64,000 bases of DNA from the NCBI GenBank assembly GCA_022539475.1, contig VCMS01000016.1, positions 124,001 to 188,000 on the forward strand. The letters are read 5' to 3'. The notes under the pieces are model-generated. The model was not told where the DNA came from, did no database searches, and saw only the letters and a list, made by a program, of their open reading frames with translations. The stretch's first letter is position 1. The number at the start of each line of letters is the position of its first letter. Source of the stretch: Gracilaria domingensis (lineage: Eukaryota > Rhodophyta > Florideophyceae > Gracilariales > Gracilariaceae). Of this stretch, positions 10,323 through 20,747 are shown in pieces. Both the position numbers and the translations under genes were made by a program.

Positions 10323-10664
10323 AGACTAGAGGTTATATAGCAAACAAAATACTTCTATACAGATACAAACATCCGCCTACCATCAGTTGCTCCACCGTTA
10401 GATGTTACAAGTACAACGTCGACAAGGGGCGGCACACATCTGCTGCAGCAGATGATCACCCGTCGATCAGTGCTCTCTTCGCATGATGCAAAACCTGCCT
10501 CACACGGTACCGCTCCCAAAGTGCTCACTTAGAAAGTATTGAGTTTCTAACTGGAACAACATTATCTTCCATGGCGCAAGTCCTATCGTACAGCTTGTCT
10601 CAGGGTCTCAGGCCGTTATTCGCTCACGGAAAAGGTCCTGACGTAGTGGTTACAGCTGCGTAGT

Positions 10665-11834
10665 CTAGATGCAGCTAGAAGACCGCAACTGACTGAACGC
10701 CTTTCCAAACACAACAGCAATCTCATTTGCCATACTAAACGCTTTGGGATCGTAGTCCCTCCGTTCGGTATCAAAGAACTCTACAACCATTTGTACACTG
10801 CCGTTCACGATGACGGGAACAGCAAACGTCACCTCCACACCTTGTCTCATGGCATGCGGTGCGCGAAGAAACGCAACCGGATCGCTAAGGAGAGGAAGCC
10901 ATTCCGGTCTTCGGGTAAGGAACACCCGTCCTGGTACGCCGGTTCTCGGAGCGAACTTGTATTTGCGTGAATGACTTCGATATGTTCTCAGCCTTGTTAA
11001 TGTATCCCCCTCTACGGTAGGTGGAACAACTCCTGTCAGGTATCTGAGTAAAATAGACGACGTACCGGGGCGCATTTGAGGCATCCATAGCTCTGCATAC
11101 TTCCAGTTGTTAGTGAGGCATATCATCGCCATGAAGGACTTGAGCGCGTCCTTGAGACTGGGTGTGCGCGTGACCACCGACTGCACCCAGCGATGCATCG
11201 CAGCGGGCGATCTGAGGGCAAGCTTCATTTCCAGCTGCCTGTTCTTACAGCTAACATGGCGGTAGTAATCGATCGCATATTGTAATATCTGCGCTTTGTG
11301 CCTGATCTCCACGCCTTCTGGCGGCTCCGGTAACACTTCCAGGAGACGTTCAAAGTTAGAGTTCAGCTTTGCCCGACAACGGCGAGTGTGTGAAACATTC
11401 GGTCGCACGGCAGGCTTTGGTGGAGGAGATGCATCTGGCGCGGTAGCGAAAGTGTATGATGATGCCTGGGCTGAACTGTCATCTACGGAATGACTGTCAG
11501 CGTCCACCCCTGTGAAACTGTCAACGTTCAGGTGCTCGGTAACGTTTAGATTGTCTAGAATTAGTTCGGAACTTGTGACGTCGGAAGTAGAATGATAGGG
11601 AGTGAAGGGGGTCTTGCTGTGAGCCCTGTCTGGTTCTTGTACAAAGGCTGAGTTGTCGTGAAATTGAAGGGGGTAATCCAGGTCAGCGGTGTGTGCTTGT
11701 GGTAGTCGGAGCGAGCTTGATTGATGGCCTGACGTTAGACAATCATCATCAAACACTAGAACATGGGATGGGAAATCGACCACAAGTTGTGCACTGGACT
11801 CCATGAGGGAGGATGTTGTCGATGAACGGAACAA
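10665..11834 (-). CDS. bHLH transcription factor with C-terminal GAF-like domain
   Basis: Probable nuclear DNA-binding regulator of 389 residues. After a Ser/Asp-rich N terminus, a basic helix-loop-helix region occupies about residues 145-205 (TRRCRAKLNSNFERLLEVLP, then KAQILQYAIDYYRHV). From about 220 the chain reads like a GAF-type sensory domain: TNNWKYAELWMPQ, RTGVPGRVFLTRRPEWLPLL, GVEVTFAVPVIVNGSVQMVV and EFFDTERRDYDP. The loop is long and the basic region is short of the classical E-box-contacting Glu, so DNA specificity is unclear. The start could also be the Met at residue 11. No close plant family member is recognised. Neighbouring genes are not obviously related. Confidence 0.7.
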   Translation of the reverse strand: MFRSSTTSSLMESSAQLVVDFPSHVLVFDDDCLTSGHQSSSLRLPQAHTADLDYPLQFHDNSAFVQEPDRAHSKTPFTPYHSTSDVTSSELILDNLNVTEHLNVDSFTGVDADSHSVDDSSAQASSYTFATAPDASPPPKPAVRPNVSHTRRCRAKLNSNFERLLEVLPEPPEGVEIRHKAQILQYAIDYYRHVSCKNRQLEMKLALRSPAAMHRWVQSVVTRTPSLKDALKSFMAMICLTNNWKYAELWMPQMRPGTSSILLRYLTGVVPPTVEGDTLTRLRTYRSHSRKYKFAPRTGVPGRVFLTRRPEWLPLLSDPVAFLRAPHAMRQGVEVTFAVPVIVNGSVQMVVEFFDTERRDYDPKAFSMANEIAVVFGKAFSQLRSSSCI

Positions 11835-13214
11835 AGTCGATGGCAGACGGCGTCCGACGAACTACATGCCTGGGCTTATAAGAGCACTGGTAAGCCCTGA
11901 TATTCACGTTACGCTTGAACAATCGAGATTTGCGTATCTTCACTGCTCAGCCTACAGCAGAGCACTTGTGAAAAAGATGCGCACGTGTTTGTGGCTGGAC
12001 TCAATAGCAGCGTGGCTCTTGCGCAATAGCTTTGCCAAGGAAATGCCGAAGCGCAGAGCCGCACGGTCGCAGCCTGCAATTGCACTGCTGCCACGGCATT
12101 GCGCAATTCCGCCCCTTCTGCACCGCTCCGACGAGCGACAACGGGTGTCAGAGTTCCAGCTGGACACGCAGTCCACAGGAAACGTTCTTGCCTTGTTGTA
12201 CATCACATGACCCATTCATTCATTCAATACCACCGTACCCTACTCTAATAGGGTACCTTTGTACAGCTCGTACGGAAAGTACGTTTCTGACATTGGTTGG
12301 CTACAAACCACAATGCATGTTCCACTACCACCTGCAAACAAATCCGTCTTCTTTAGCAATAACAATGCACAATCGTGCAGCCGTGATGCGAGAAGGGGTT
12401 TGATGGCAACTCTGTACGACAAAGATAAGGAAATACAGTTTTACCGGTAGGAACTTGATCTCAATGCGTGCTAAGCGTCTTCTCCCTCTCTGTCTGTCCG
12501 TCTCTGTGTATGCCGGCCTCACTATGACAGGGCACATCTTACTTGTCCATGAATTCTGAATTCAGGAGTTCCGATGTTCATTTCAGGGGCATTGGAGCCT
12601 GTGGCAGAAACGGTAACATAAACGCCTGCGTAGACAGTCCGCTTGGTACTTCTTGCAATGAACTAGTTGCGAACTGCGAGTCTGACGTGAGAAGAGCCCG
12701 GAACATTTTGTTCTTCGCTGCCCTTTGACGAACGCTTCCAGGAGGCACACAATCCCTCCTTTCGCCAATCAACGCGAATTGGATTTGCAAACGCCGATCA
12801 GAGAACATCCTCATCAGTTCTTAGCCTTCTCAGCCAGAGAAAACTATCTGAAGATATTTTTACGCTAGTCCTGCAATTGAAGACGACTATCCGCCATAAA
12901 GAAGAAGTGAGTCCCACGAACTGGTTGTTGGGCTCCGTTGGAGATCCATCTCCTGACTCATTTCGCCCTTATCGCTGTAGCGTTCGGACCCAGGCACACC
13001 AGGGAATCGAGTAGCACGTGCCCAGTGAGTGACAAACTGTTTCGATCACCGATATCATTTTCCCATACCTTTCGGGAATCAAGACATTCGAATTGGTCTG
13101 GTCGTATAAAAGACTCACACATCCGATTGATATACTACCAGCACACCCTTACATCCGATCTCATTGAACACAGCATTGATCGGAATCGCTTTTGCTACGT
13201 CAGATGAGCTCAAA
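11835..13214. other. Intergenic, no gene recognised
   Basis: Short open frames only, none with recognisable domains. Includes the presumed promoter of the bHLH gene (11835-12000). Confidence 0.4.
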
Positions 13215-13534
13215 TGTAGAGATGCATGCGACGATGGTGTTCATTTTAAAGCAGCGACAGCCTGGCGGGGTCGTCGGTGTTGTAGAACAGCAACCATATC
13301 GAGTGGTGGCCGTTACAACAAGCACAAACGCCAGACGAGGACGCGGCCTCACGGGAGGGGTTCCCTACAAGAGGAGATACCGACGGTAAACAACGACCTT
13401 CTGGGACACTGACCATCAACAACAGTGTGACTCAACCAACCCCTCTGAAAGTGACCAGCAGAAGTCCCTACAAATATCTCGCCATATCTGAGATATTATA
13501 TCTCTCCTTTTCTCAGATAGGTTATCGATCCACA
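13215..13534 (-). mobile_element. Solo-LTR-like element, copy 2
   Basis: About 320 bp, beginning TGTGGATCGATAACCTATC and ending ATCTCTACA on the minus strand, so TG...CA termini. Flanks TTCGA and TTTGA form a near-perfect 5-bp target-site duplication with one C/T change. It shares internal blocks with copy 1 (TGTTGTTGATG, CAGAAGGTC, CTGTTCTAC, GACGACCCCGCCA). Confidence 0.65.
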
Positions 13535-13644
13535 TCGAAGCATGCGCTACAAATGCAAGCAATTCTCTCTATCTTTTCTCTCCCTCATTATGACCAGAAG
13601 ATTAAAGAAAAGAGAGTTCCCCAAAACGATGAACAGTACAAGAA

Positions 13645-13754
13645 TGTAGAGACGCGAGCAAGAGACGGTGTTTATTGCGTAAAAGAGAAAGAACAGAACC
13701 TCGTACAATCTCCCGCCATATCTCCTCTTGTCCCCGATAGCTTATCGATCCACA
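13645..13754 (-). mobile_element. Solo-LTR-like element, copy 3 (internally deleted)
   Basis: 110 bp with TGTGGATCGATAAGCTATCG at one end and GCGTCTCTACA at the other. The middle is missing between TCTTTCTCTTTT and ACGCAATAAACACC. Flanks ATCTT and TTCTT resemble a 5-bp target-site duplication. Confidence 0.6.
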
Positions 13755-13957
13755 AAGATATATAATAACGTTTGTCATCGTGATCATGATCGGCCTCTGA
13801 TTCCATTCCTGCGTTCTGCTGAGCAATCGAGTCTACTTCGATTCAAACTTCTGAACCTCATTGCAAAGTGGCCAGCTGCACTTCTTACTGTATTAGAGCC
13901 TAATTGGAGCTTTGCATTCATCAGAGAACAAATGATTTGCTCGACACTATGCCTCGC

Positions 13958-14302
13958 TGTGGATCGATAACTATCGGGGACAATGGGAGGTATGGCGGGG
14001 GATTGTATGGGGTTTTGTTCTGTCTCTTTTGGAGAGGTATTTATTGTGCGACGGGTGGAGTCGAGACTGTTGTTGATGTTCAAAGTTTCAGAAGGTCATT
14101 ATTACAATCGTGCTCTCATTCTGAAGTGAACGCTTCTCGTGAGGTCGTTCGGTGCCTGTGCGCCGTTCAAACTGCCACCCCTCGACATGGGTGCTGTTCT
14201 ACGACAATGACGACCCCGCCATGGCCGCCAGCGCCCGCCTACCGCGGGAGTTAGAGCCGCTACTCTACGCAATAAACACCTTCTCTTGCTCGCGTCTCTA
14301 CA
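13958..14302 (+). mobile_element. Solo-LTR-like element, copy 1
   Basis: 345 bp from TGTGGATCGATAACTATCGG to GCGTCTCTACA. Flanks CTCGC and CTCAC differ by one G/A change, consistent with a decayed 5-bp duplication. It contains GCAATAAACACC near the 3' end, placed like the polyadenylation signal of an LTR. Opposite in orientation to copies 2 and 3. Confidence 0.65.
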
Positions 14303-14470
14303 CTCACGCCGTCTACTTCTTCATCTTTCTGAACTTCGTACTCCATTGTCGCCACAACTCAAAACGAGAAAAGCGTATCTTCGACATTACATGTTCGACA
14401 TTGATTCTCAACTTTATCTAGCATGGTTCTGTATTCTTTATGTCGCTCTTCCTCTCTCATGTTCTCAACT

Positions 14471-15322
14471 TCAAGGACGTCCCAAGGTGAAAATGTCCGC
14501 TCCGAACTTCGCATCAGCACCCACATGTCCCTCCACCGCCGCACAGATTTCGATCAACTCATGCCACTCCTTCAACCTATCGGTGGTATCAACAAGATGA
14601 CGCAAAAGAACTTTCACGTTGATATTCATATCTGTAATTGTCTTCTCCTTCAAGATAACATAATAAGCATAAAACGGATACCCTTCAGCTACCACATCAT
14701 GCCCCCACACTTCGTACCGCCCATCGTTATCGTAGTAATCCTCAAATCTATGCGCCCCTGGTCGAATTCCATTGTCGTACCGGTTCCACACATTGATCTC
14801 AATTGTGAACGGCCAGATAGGTGTCCTTCCATCAGATTCGTAATTTCCTGGATCATTCAGCCAAATATAAGCCCCGTTATATCTTGCTCCACGAGGTGTC
14901 TGTCCAGCGTTTGGTCCATTCGTTCTCGATGTCCACCACGCCCTATAGGACAGATATCGACCTCCCTCAAGCCCAAGGTAATCCGAAACAGATATTGGAT
15001 ACCCGGGCGTATGCTGTTGTGTAGTGGTACCTTCTGACATTCGTGGCCACACCTGGGAAGTCGTGGACCCTGTTACCAACATATCCGTTGTGAATGTCCA
15101 CGCACCCTCACTTGCCCATGAATCCAAGTATCCCGTAAACGCGCTGGATACCTTGTTCCCCAGTGAGCGATAATTGTCTGCAGCAGGGAGTGACGAACCT
15201 GTGCAATGTGTCGGCGTGCACAGTTCGGTGACAAACACCGAACCTGCGTGTGAGCAAACCACGTTTATCGCAAACACTGTTATGAGCACATACATGATAT
15301 TGATGCCAGTATACATAACCAC
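14471..15322 (-). CDS. Secreted protein of unknown function, possibly GH12-like
   Basis: 283 residues. An N-terminal hydrophobic signal peptide of about 25 residues (IMYVLITVFAINVVCSHAG) predicts export or entry into the secretory pathway. The body is rich in Trp, Tyr and Asn (YRAWWTSRTNGPNAG, GAYIWLNDPGNYESDG, TIEINVWNRYDNG, GRYEVWGHDV), a composition seen in beta-sandwich carbohydrate-active proteins. The IWLN...EINVW...YEVW spacing is faintly like glycoside hydrolase family 12, but I cannot point to a sure catalytic pair, so I do not claim an enzyme. Single exon; GC content ordinary, unlike the islands. Confidence 0.55.
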   Translation of the reverse strand: MVMYTGINIMYVLITVFAINVVCSHAGSVFVTELCTPTHCTGSSLPAADNYRSLGNKVSSAFTGYLDSWASEGAWTFTTDMLVTGSTTSQVWPRMSEGTTTQQHTPGYPISVSDYLGLEGGRYLSYRAWWTSRTNGPNAGQTPRGARYNGAYIWLNDPGNYESDGRTPIWPFTIEINVWNRYDNGIRPGAHRFEDYYDNDGRYEVWGHDVVAEGYPFYAYYVILKEKTITDMNINVKVLLRHLVDTTDRLKEWHELIEICAAVEGHVGADAKFGADIFTLGRP

Positions 15323-15629
15323 ACTTCAACGTTGTGTGTGTGTGAAGCTAGCTTGACCTGCCGGGGATGAGATTCGTTCGCAGTCACTTTTTGACATTGT
15401 TATCAAACTCATGTGTTATGCGTTCTATCCAATTGGTTCCGTTTAGTTGGCTTGTGATCTGGTCCCAGATTTAGTATTGAGGTACATGAATTTGGGCAAA
15501 ACCATTCACCAGGGGTATACAGCAGGGAGCAGAACAACTGGTTTTTAACGAATGCTTCTGTGCAACCGATTCCAGTTTTTCAGTTCTTTGCCAGCAAAGT
15601 TTACCTTCGTAGATGCAGTATGTCCGAAT

Positions 15630-16916
15630 CTAAATGTTTCCCTCGCGCACTGCTGGCAAGTCCCGTCCAGCACTGCGCGTGTGCTCGGGAATGAAATCTA
15701 TGCCTCTGCGAGGCTGATAACTTGGTCCAGGATGAGGAGTATACATTCGATGAGCATTACAATTCTTAAATCCTAGGCCATGACAATGCGTTTTGCACGA
15801 CACATTTGAACATTCCTTCTTCGTCGATTGCGGACATGAACGAACTACACAACCATTGTGGTTTGCGAAGCTGGGATCATAATCAAGATCTGCCGAACGA
15901 GCGACATTTGTTCGTATCTCCACTACTGTCAGCGGTCTTGGATTTCTTTGTTGCACTGTTGGTTTCTTTCCGCTATGCAAGTTTTGATAAATCTCGGTGT
16001 ACACTTCTTTGCAGAATATACGTTCACAAGCACTTCGCAGAAACTCATCTCTGCTCTTTTGGCTCCATCGTCGATTAAACGCCACTGCGCTTTGATGGTG
16101 ACGTTCCAATACCAATTGAAAGATGGCCGAGGCATACTCTTTATCCAAGTCATTTGATAACTTGATCGAGCTCGAGTTGTGTTCCATACTACCATCTCCG
16201 CATTGACATCGATTCAATGAATTGCTGGGGTCGCGATAATTGCATCTGCACGAAGACCGTTCAATAGCACGATGTAGGAAGAGACTGCGGCATATCAAAC
16301 CAACTTCTTCCGGCTCTAACAGCATCGAGTACTTGTCGATCTCTTGTTCGTGTTCGCGAGCATACATGCTTTCCAAGGGATACAAAAGGAGCGCTCCTGT
16401 AACACTAGCGCAATCGTTTTCAGTAAGCATACCAGACGTAACCATAGTGCTGAACAGCACTTTACCCATGTCTTGCTTCGACGGTTGCTGTTCGCTTGGA
16501 AGTAAATACAGCCAATGACCAAACAATACGGAATCTCTCTTTGAATACTCCCACATGGTAAAAGCATGAAGTTCAAAAGACGGTTGCCAGTTCTTGTAAA
16601 CCAAATTCATAAACTTGGAGCCGCCCGCGCATTGACAGCATTCACGAAACATGGGCTTGGCGTATGTAAGCATAAGAAAAACACAGACTTCATCATAATC
16701 CCATTCCGCGAAAGATATTCTGCGAGTGTCCAACACTTCGCGGAGCAGCTTGGCTCGGCCGGAATCGGTAAGGGGACTCAGCTCTTCCTCTATGTTCTTT
16801 GGGACATCTTGAAGAGCGAAATGAAACATACGAATGGCATCAAGAACTTCTGAATCATATCCATAGGGCGAAACGATGGTAGGTGAAATCATAGAAGGCG
16901 AAACCATGATCAGCAA
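15630..16916 (-). CDS. Hypothetical protein, Cys-containing C-terminal region
   Basis: 428 residues, not recognised. The first 300 residues look helical and globular (KLLREVLDTRRISFAEWDYD, FMNLVYKNWQPSFELHAFTM, FQLVLERHHQSAVAFNRRW). A short Cys cluster (SSCRCNYRDP, CQCGDGS) lies near residues 230-250. The last 100 residues hold more Cys/His pairs (CVVRSCPQSTKKECSNVSCK, THCHGLGFKNCNAH), which could bind a metal. A first Met at 16916 directly follows an in-frame stop; the second Met is three codons on. The length makes a chance frame unlikely. No membrane segments or signal peptide seen. Confidence 0.55.
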   Translation of the reverse strand: MLIMVSPSMISPTIVSPYGYDSEVLDAIRMFHFALQDVPKNIEEELSPLTDSGRAKLLREVLDTRRISFAEWDYDEVCVFLMLTYAKPMFRECCQCAGGSKFMNLVYKNWQPSFELHAFTMWEYSKRDSVLFGHWLYLLPSEQQPSKQDMGKVLFSTMVTSGMLTENDCASVTGALLLYPLESMYAREHEQEIDKYSMLLEPEEVGLICRSLFLHRAIERSSCRCNYRDPSNSLNRCQCGDGSMEHNSSSIKLSNDLDKEYASAIFQLVLERHHQSAVAFNRRWSQKSRDEFLRSACERIFCKEVYTEIYQNLHSGKKPTVQQRNPRPLTVVEIRTNVARSADLDYDPSFANHNGCVVRSCPQSTKKECSNVSCKTHCHGLGFKNCNAHRMYTPHPGPSYQPRRGIDFIPEHTRSAGRDLPAVREGNI

Positions 16917-18620
16917 CTAATGCCTTTCCTCGCCGCGGCTAAACGACCGGTTGGCTTCGGGTTGCAAGAACACGAAGCCTGCAAACACCCGAAGCCTGCG
17001 GCACAAAGACCAAGGGCGAGCCAGAGGAAGTCGATGAGGCTGAACACCAGGTTCGGAGGAGATACTGAGAGCAAACGGCTTCGAGATGCACAGGTCTGTT
17101 ATGGATCGCAGGATCAATTGTTTCCAGTTCGCGCCAAAATGGCAAAAACATTTCCGAATTTCTTTCATGACGTCATCATTAAGTGAAACCTGTACCCACC
17201 TTATAACCCTAATATGAAACAAAATCCCTACCCCTGCAAAAGCCCCTAAAATCAGGGTTCTTTTTCAAATCTGTACCCACCCAAAACCCCCTAAAATCGC
17301 ACCCCGCTAAAAAAACCTCTAAAATCTGGGTACCTTGATGCCTTCCAGAGGCAACATTTGCTGACACGTGTATTTGGATTTTTAGGCAAAAATCTATGCG
17401 AAGGGTACAGATCACCGATTAATATACCATTGACGCCACAGAAAGCTTCGTGACGGAACGGGAAAAGCGCAGGAACACGGAACGGCTTCAGCGGATCGAA
17501 GGAATGCTTTCAAGACAGTCTGCTCTCCATCATTTTCACCAGCGCGATAATCGCGCTCGGTTCGAATCGGAACACACCGAACGGAGTACCCAAATTGCAG
17601 GATCGGAACTTTACATGTTTTCGGTGATACCTTCCGACTTGGAGAGGATGTTCAAGCCTTGCCTCAAGAATCGCGCGTCGGGTCGGCTTACGCGAACAGC
17701 ACAAACCTGATGCCCCGCCAAAAGAGTTGCAGAGTACTAGTAGAGGCACACAGCTGTACCGCAAATATCTCGAGTGCTAAGCGGCGGCGTCACGGTTTGA
17801 AATCTTCTGTCAGTTGTCGGGGCCGAGATGATATCTACGTGTAAGCACATCCTTCAAGGATAAGTCGACTAATGCTAACTAGCATCTACCAAAGGTACCG
17901 AAGGTAGGTACTATGCATGACTCTGAACGAAGTATGTCTGAAATCAATACATGTAGAGTCAACTTTACAAGTATCGATGTATCGTTGCGGGATTGCATTC
18001 CCTGACTGCGCAAGTTTTTAACCTGCGTCCTGTGCTGGGTGGAATGAGGAGAACAGGCGAATAACGATACCGAGTCCCCTGTACTGTAACGAGCTTTGAT
18101 CACCCCAAATCCTGCTGTCGTCCCATCGGGACGTCAAGATCATTTTAATTCCCCTCCTTGGAACCTTCAAATCGCACTGCATCATTGCTTTGGCAGTTTT
18201 TCAGTGGATGTCGATGAACTGCGCACGTAAGTGAATTCAAGAGAATGCTTGCCCTCCGTACGCGACTACTCCGACGCAATTGGCCGCGCACATACTATTT
18301 GGAACCGAATATTGTCGTTTGCGCAATTCAAGCCTGACTGATGTCTTATCCGTGGCCCAACAGATTCGATATCTGCGAGGGTATCTCACTCAGCACTTCA
18401 GCTGAGACGTTACGTGCTCGTGTATTGGAAACAAGCGGTGTTAATGCCATTCTAGCTCGTATTACGGCATCCTGGTCGGGGCGTAGGCCAAATGGCAGGT
18501 ACCCAGGGCTTGGCGACGACACATCGGTAATCCGTCCGTAACATGCAGTTCTCGGTCAAACAAACTCTTTTATCATAACACACACAGAAACAGCCCTCCA
18601 ATAGAATAAACTTACATAAG
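16917..18620. other. Intergenic with degenerate repeats
   Basis: No secure gene. An 86-codon frame at 17450-17710 (charged, Arg-rich) is not supported by any motif. A degenerate repeat lies at 17189-17336. Confidence 0.4.
17189..17336. repeat. Degenerate CTAAAATC repeat block
   Basis: CTGTACCCACC occurs twice (near 17190 and 17270), and three copies of a CCYCTAAAATC core lie near 17247, 17284 and 17314, each followed by variable G/C-rich sequence. Looks like an old, partly decayed duplication about 80 bp long. Confidence 0.5.
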
Positions 18621-19961
18621 TTAGAATGAATCTCTCCGTAGGCATTCTGACGATTTCGAAGGCCGTAGCGATGGTGAAGTCGGCACAAACTCCTTTGCAA
18701 TGAACATGAATGGTACTCTGCGCGAGTCCAGGAACGTTTGTATTCTACGCTGCTCTCGCTTTGAAGATCTTGCTGCAGCTCCAGCCTGCAGGTGTTCATT
18801 AGACACGATGTAGGCATTGTGATCCTGAGCATACTTAAGCATAAATTCTTCCCTTCTTGAATGCGAATTGGTGACAGCAACCAAACCACTATCGACAAGC
18901 TGTGCAAGAACTGCAACTCGCGAACTTTCCCGCGAGGATTTGCCAAGCTCTAGCGCGCGCTTCGATACGACGGCCACTGCGTTGAATCCTCTGGAGTGAT
19001 AATACTGTAACGCGACAGAGATTCCGTGCGGTCTAAACTTTCCTCTTCCGTAACTGTATGCGACGGAGTGGCCATCAAGAACCACTCTCCTTCGTTTGGC
19101 ACTAGAAGACAGAGGTTGTACTTGTACTTGGGGTTGCTCCTTCGCACCTGCCACAGCTTGCTTCACTTGTCGCAGTTGCTGCTGCATTTGAGAGAGCTGC
19201 GAGGCAAGATCGCCCAGACAGCGAGAGAGATTAGCGCGTTCGACAGCTGCGTTGTCAGCATCCTTTTTGAGTTGGTGAGTAGTTGGGACGAATTGAAGCG
19301 TTTCACAAAAGCGCACTTTAGTATGTCGTTTCGATCGCTTCGATAAGAAAGAATCAGAGCCAAGCGGAGAATCGTCATCGGCTGAATCTCCCTCCTCCGA
19401 CACGCTGGAGAAACTGAGATCGACCGGACGCGACGTTGGGCGAGAGTCGGACGTCGAGACGGATAAGACTTGATCGTCCACGACAGAGATCAGCGAATCT
19501 TCCTCCGTGCATGTGTATGACGGCGGTTTCAGAGATGCCTCGTACGCAAGTTGGAGTCCGCTTTCTGAAGTGACGGCCAAATGGAGCGTGTGCTCTGGGG
19601 TAGACTGCAGCTGGTTGTAAACGTGAGCGGTGTCTATGGAGAAGCTGAGGAGGGCGGTTGCACTGTTGGTGACGCTGGCGGAGCGAGAATTCAACGCGTA
19701 GAGCACGAAGGAATGGCGAGGTTCGGCAGTGTGCAGCTTGCAATCTATCGAAGACGAGAACCGACATGGGGCGGTTGCACGCACGACGGGAGAAAACTCA
19801 CGACGAGCGGCGCGATAGAACTGCACGACCACATCACTCGGCTCGAATTCAGGCGCGTCATATCCCGTGAAGCGCAGCCACAACGGCGACGACGACGGCG
19901 AAGAAGAAGAAGAAGAAGAGGAGGAGGAGGAGGAGGAGGGCATTGACTTGAGCTCACACAT
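18621..19961 (-). CDS. NYN-domain (Regnase-like) protein with N-terminal C2-like region
   Basis: 446 residues. A poly-Ser tract (GAA/GAG-rich DNA on the plus strand) opens the protein. Residues about 27-150 read like an NT-C2 lipid/membrane-associated beta sandwich (LWLRFTGYDAPEFEPSDVVV). An acidic linker and a coiled coil follow (LSRCLGDLASQLSQMQQQLRQ, about 245-270). The C-terminal NYN/Zc3h12a-type RNase fold starts at VVLDGHSVAYSYGRGKF and runs through YYHSRGFNAVAVV, LAQLVDSGLVAVTN, AYIVSNEHL and VPFMFIAKEFVP. The first acidic residue (LDG) is kept. Where Regnases and the second NYN gene here have Asp-Asp and SND, this protein has RREEF and SNE, so activity is doubtful. Paralogue of the gene at 25457-26804. 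Confidence 0.7.
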   Translation of the reverse strand: MCELKSMPSSSSSSSSSSSSSPSSSPLWLRFTGYDAPEFEPSDVVVQFYRAARREFSPVVRATAPCRFSSSIDCKLHTAEPRHSFVLYALNSRSASVTNSATALLSFSIDTAHVYNQLQSTPEHTLHLAVTSESGLQLAYEASLKPPSYTCTEEDSLISVVDDQVLSVSTSDSRPTSRPVDLSFSSVSEEGDSADDDSPLGSDSFLSKRSKRHTKVRFCETLQFVPTTHQLKKDADNAAVERANLSRCLGDLASQLSQMQQQLRQVKQAVAGAKEQPQVQVQPLSSSAKRRRVVLDGHSVAYSYGRGKFRPHGISVALQYYHSRGFNAVAVVSKRALELGKSSRESSRVAVLAQLVDSGLVAVTNSHSRREEFMLKYAQDHNAYIVSNEHLQAGAAARSSKREQRRIQTFLDSRRVPFMFIAKEFVPTSPSLRPSKSSECLRRDSF

Positions 19962-20747
19962 GATTCGAAAGCGCGCTCAACGAGAACAAAACGCACGGCG
20001 CGTGGAAAAAAGACACGCGCAAAAGGTTGAAGAGCGGTGCAAGAGCGGTTGAGGCGGGGGCGACGACGACGAGCGACGAGGAGCGACGCGGGCGCGGAAA
20101 GGGGGGGCGGGGCCAGCGCAGTGGTTGAGGCGCAAGCAGCAGAGAAAACTGGCCGCGGCCCGAGTTGGCGGCGGAGGCGACTTGACGCGTGTTGCGCTCA
20201 GCGGCGCGTTGTCAGTCGCTGCATCTAGTTGGGTCGAGCGCGCGCCGGCCGACACGGCGACGTGATTGGTCAAGCCCTTCCCATTGGACGCGCGCGCGCC
20301 GACGCGCCGTGCCGCGTGACACGTTGGGCGCGCGTGTGCGGTGCGGAATGCGGCGTGGAAACGGCGCGCTGGCCCCGCCGTGGAACGTCCCGCTCGCTGC
20401 CGCGCTGCACGCCGCCCGCGGCGGAAGGCGGTGAGCGCTGATCGCTCATCATGGTGATCACGCCGCTGCCGTCACGGCTCTGCCGTGCTCGCGCGCGCTG
20501 GCGCGCGTCGTGCTTGTAGCGCGGCGGCAAGCGGCAGCCGCCGGCTGCTCGGCGCTGGGTCGAGTTGCAAAGCTGTTAAGATACAGGCGGTTGATATGTC
20601 CGCCGCGCTGTCAGCGCGTCGTGGCGCTTCCGCCTTGACGGCAGTCCCGTGATGTTCACGCGCGCTGTCGAGCTGGCGCGCTGTCGCGAGAGAGCTTAGT
20701 CGTCGCCCATTATTCGAATTATACCTTGGTTAGAACACAAATAGCGA
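19962..20747. other. GC-rich intergenic region, putative promoter of NYN gene 1
   Basis: CpG-rich with several palindromes (for example around 20480-20515, CGCGCGCGCTGGCGCGCG). No domain-like open frame. Confidence 0.4.

Larger units (their letters stand above)
9058..10664. other. Intergenic region with repeats
   Basis: No convincing gene. Open frames at 9205-9714 overlap on both strands without domain-like composition. The left part (9060-9400) is the probable ABCG promoter. It also holds a member of a short dispersed repeat (10005-10080) and a degenerate tandem duplication (10222-10322). Confidence 0.5.

Noticed and set aside
17555-17575. GGTTCGAATC, a tRNA box B-like sequence
   Set aside because: No T-arm pairing and no box A or acceptor stem at the right distance.
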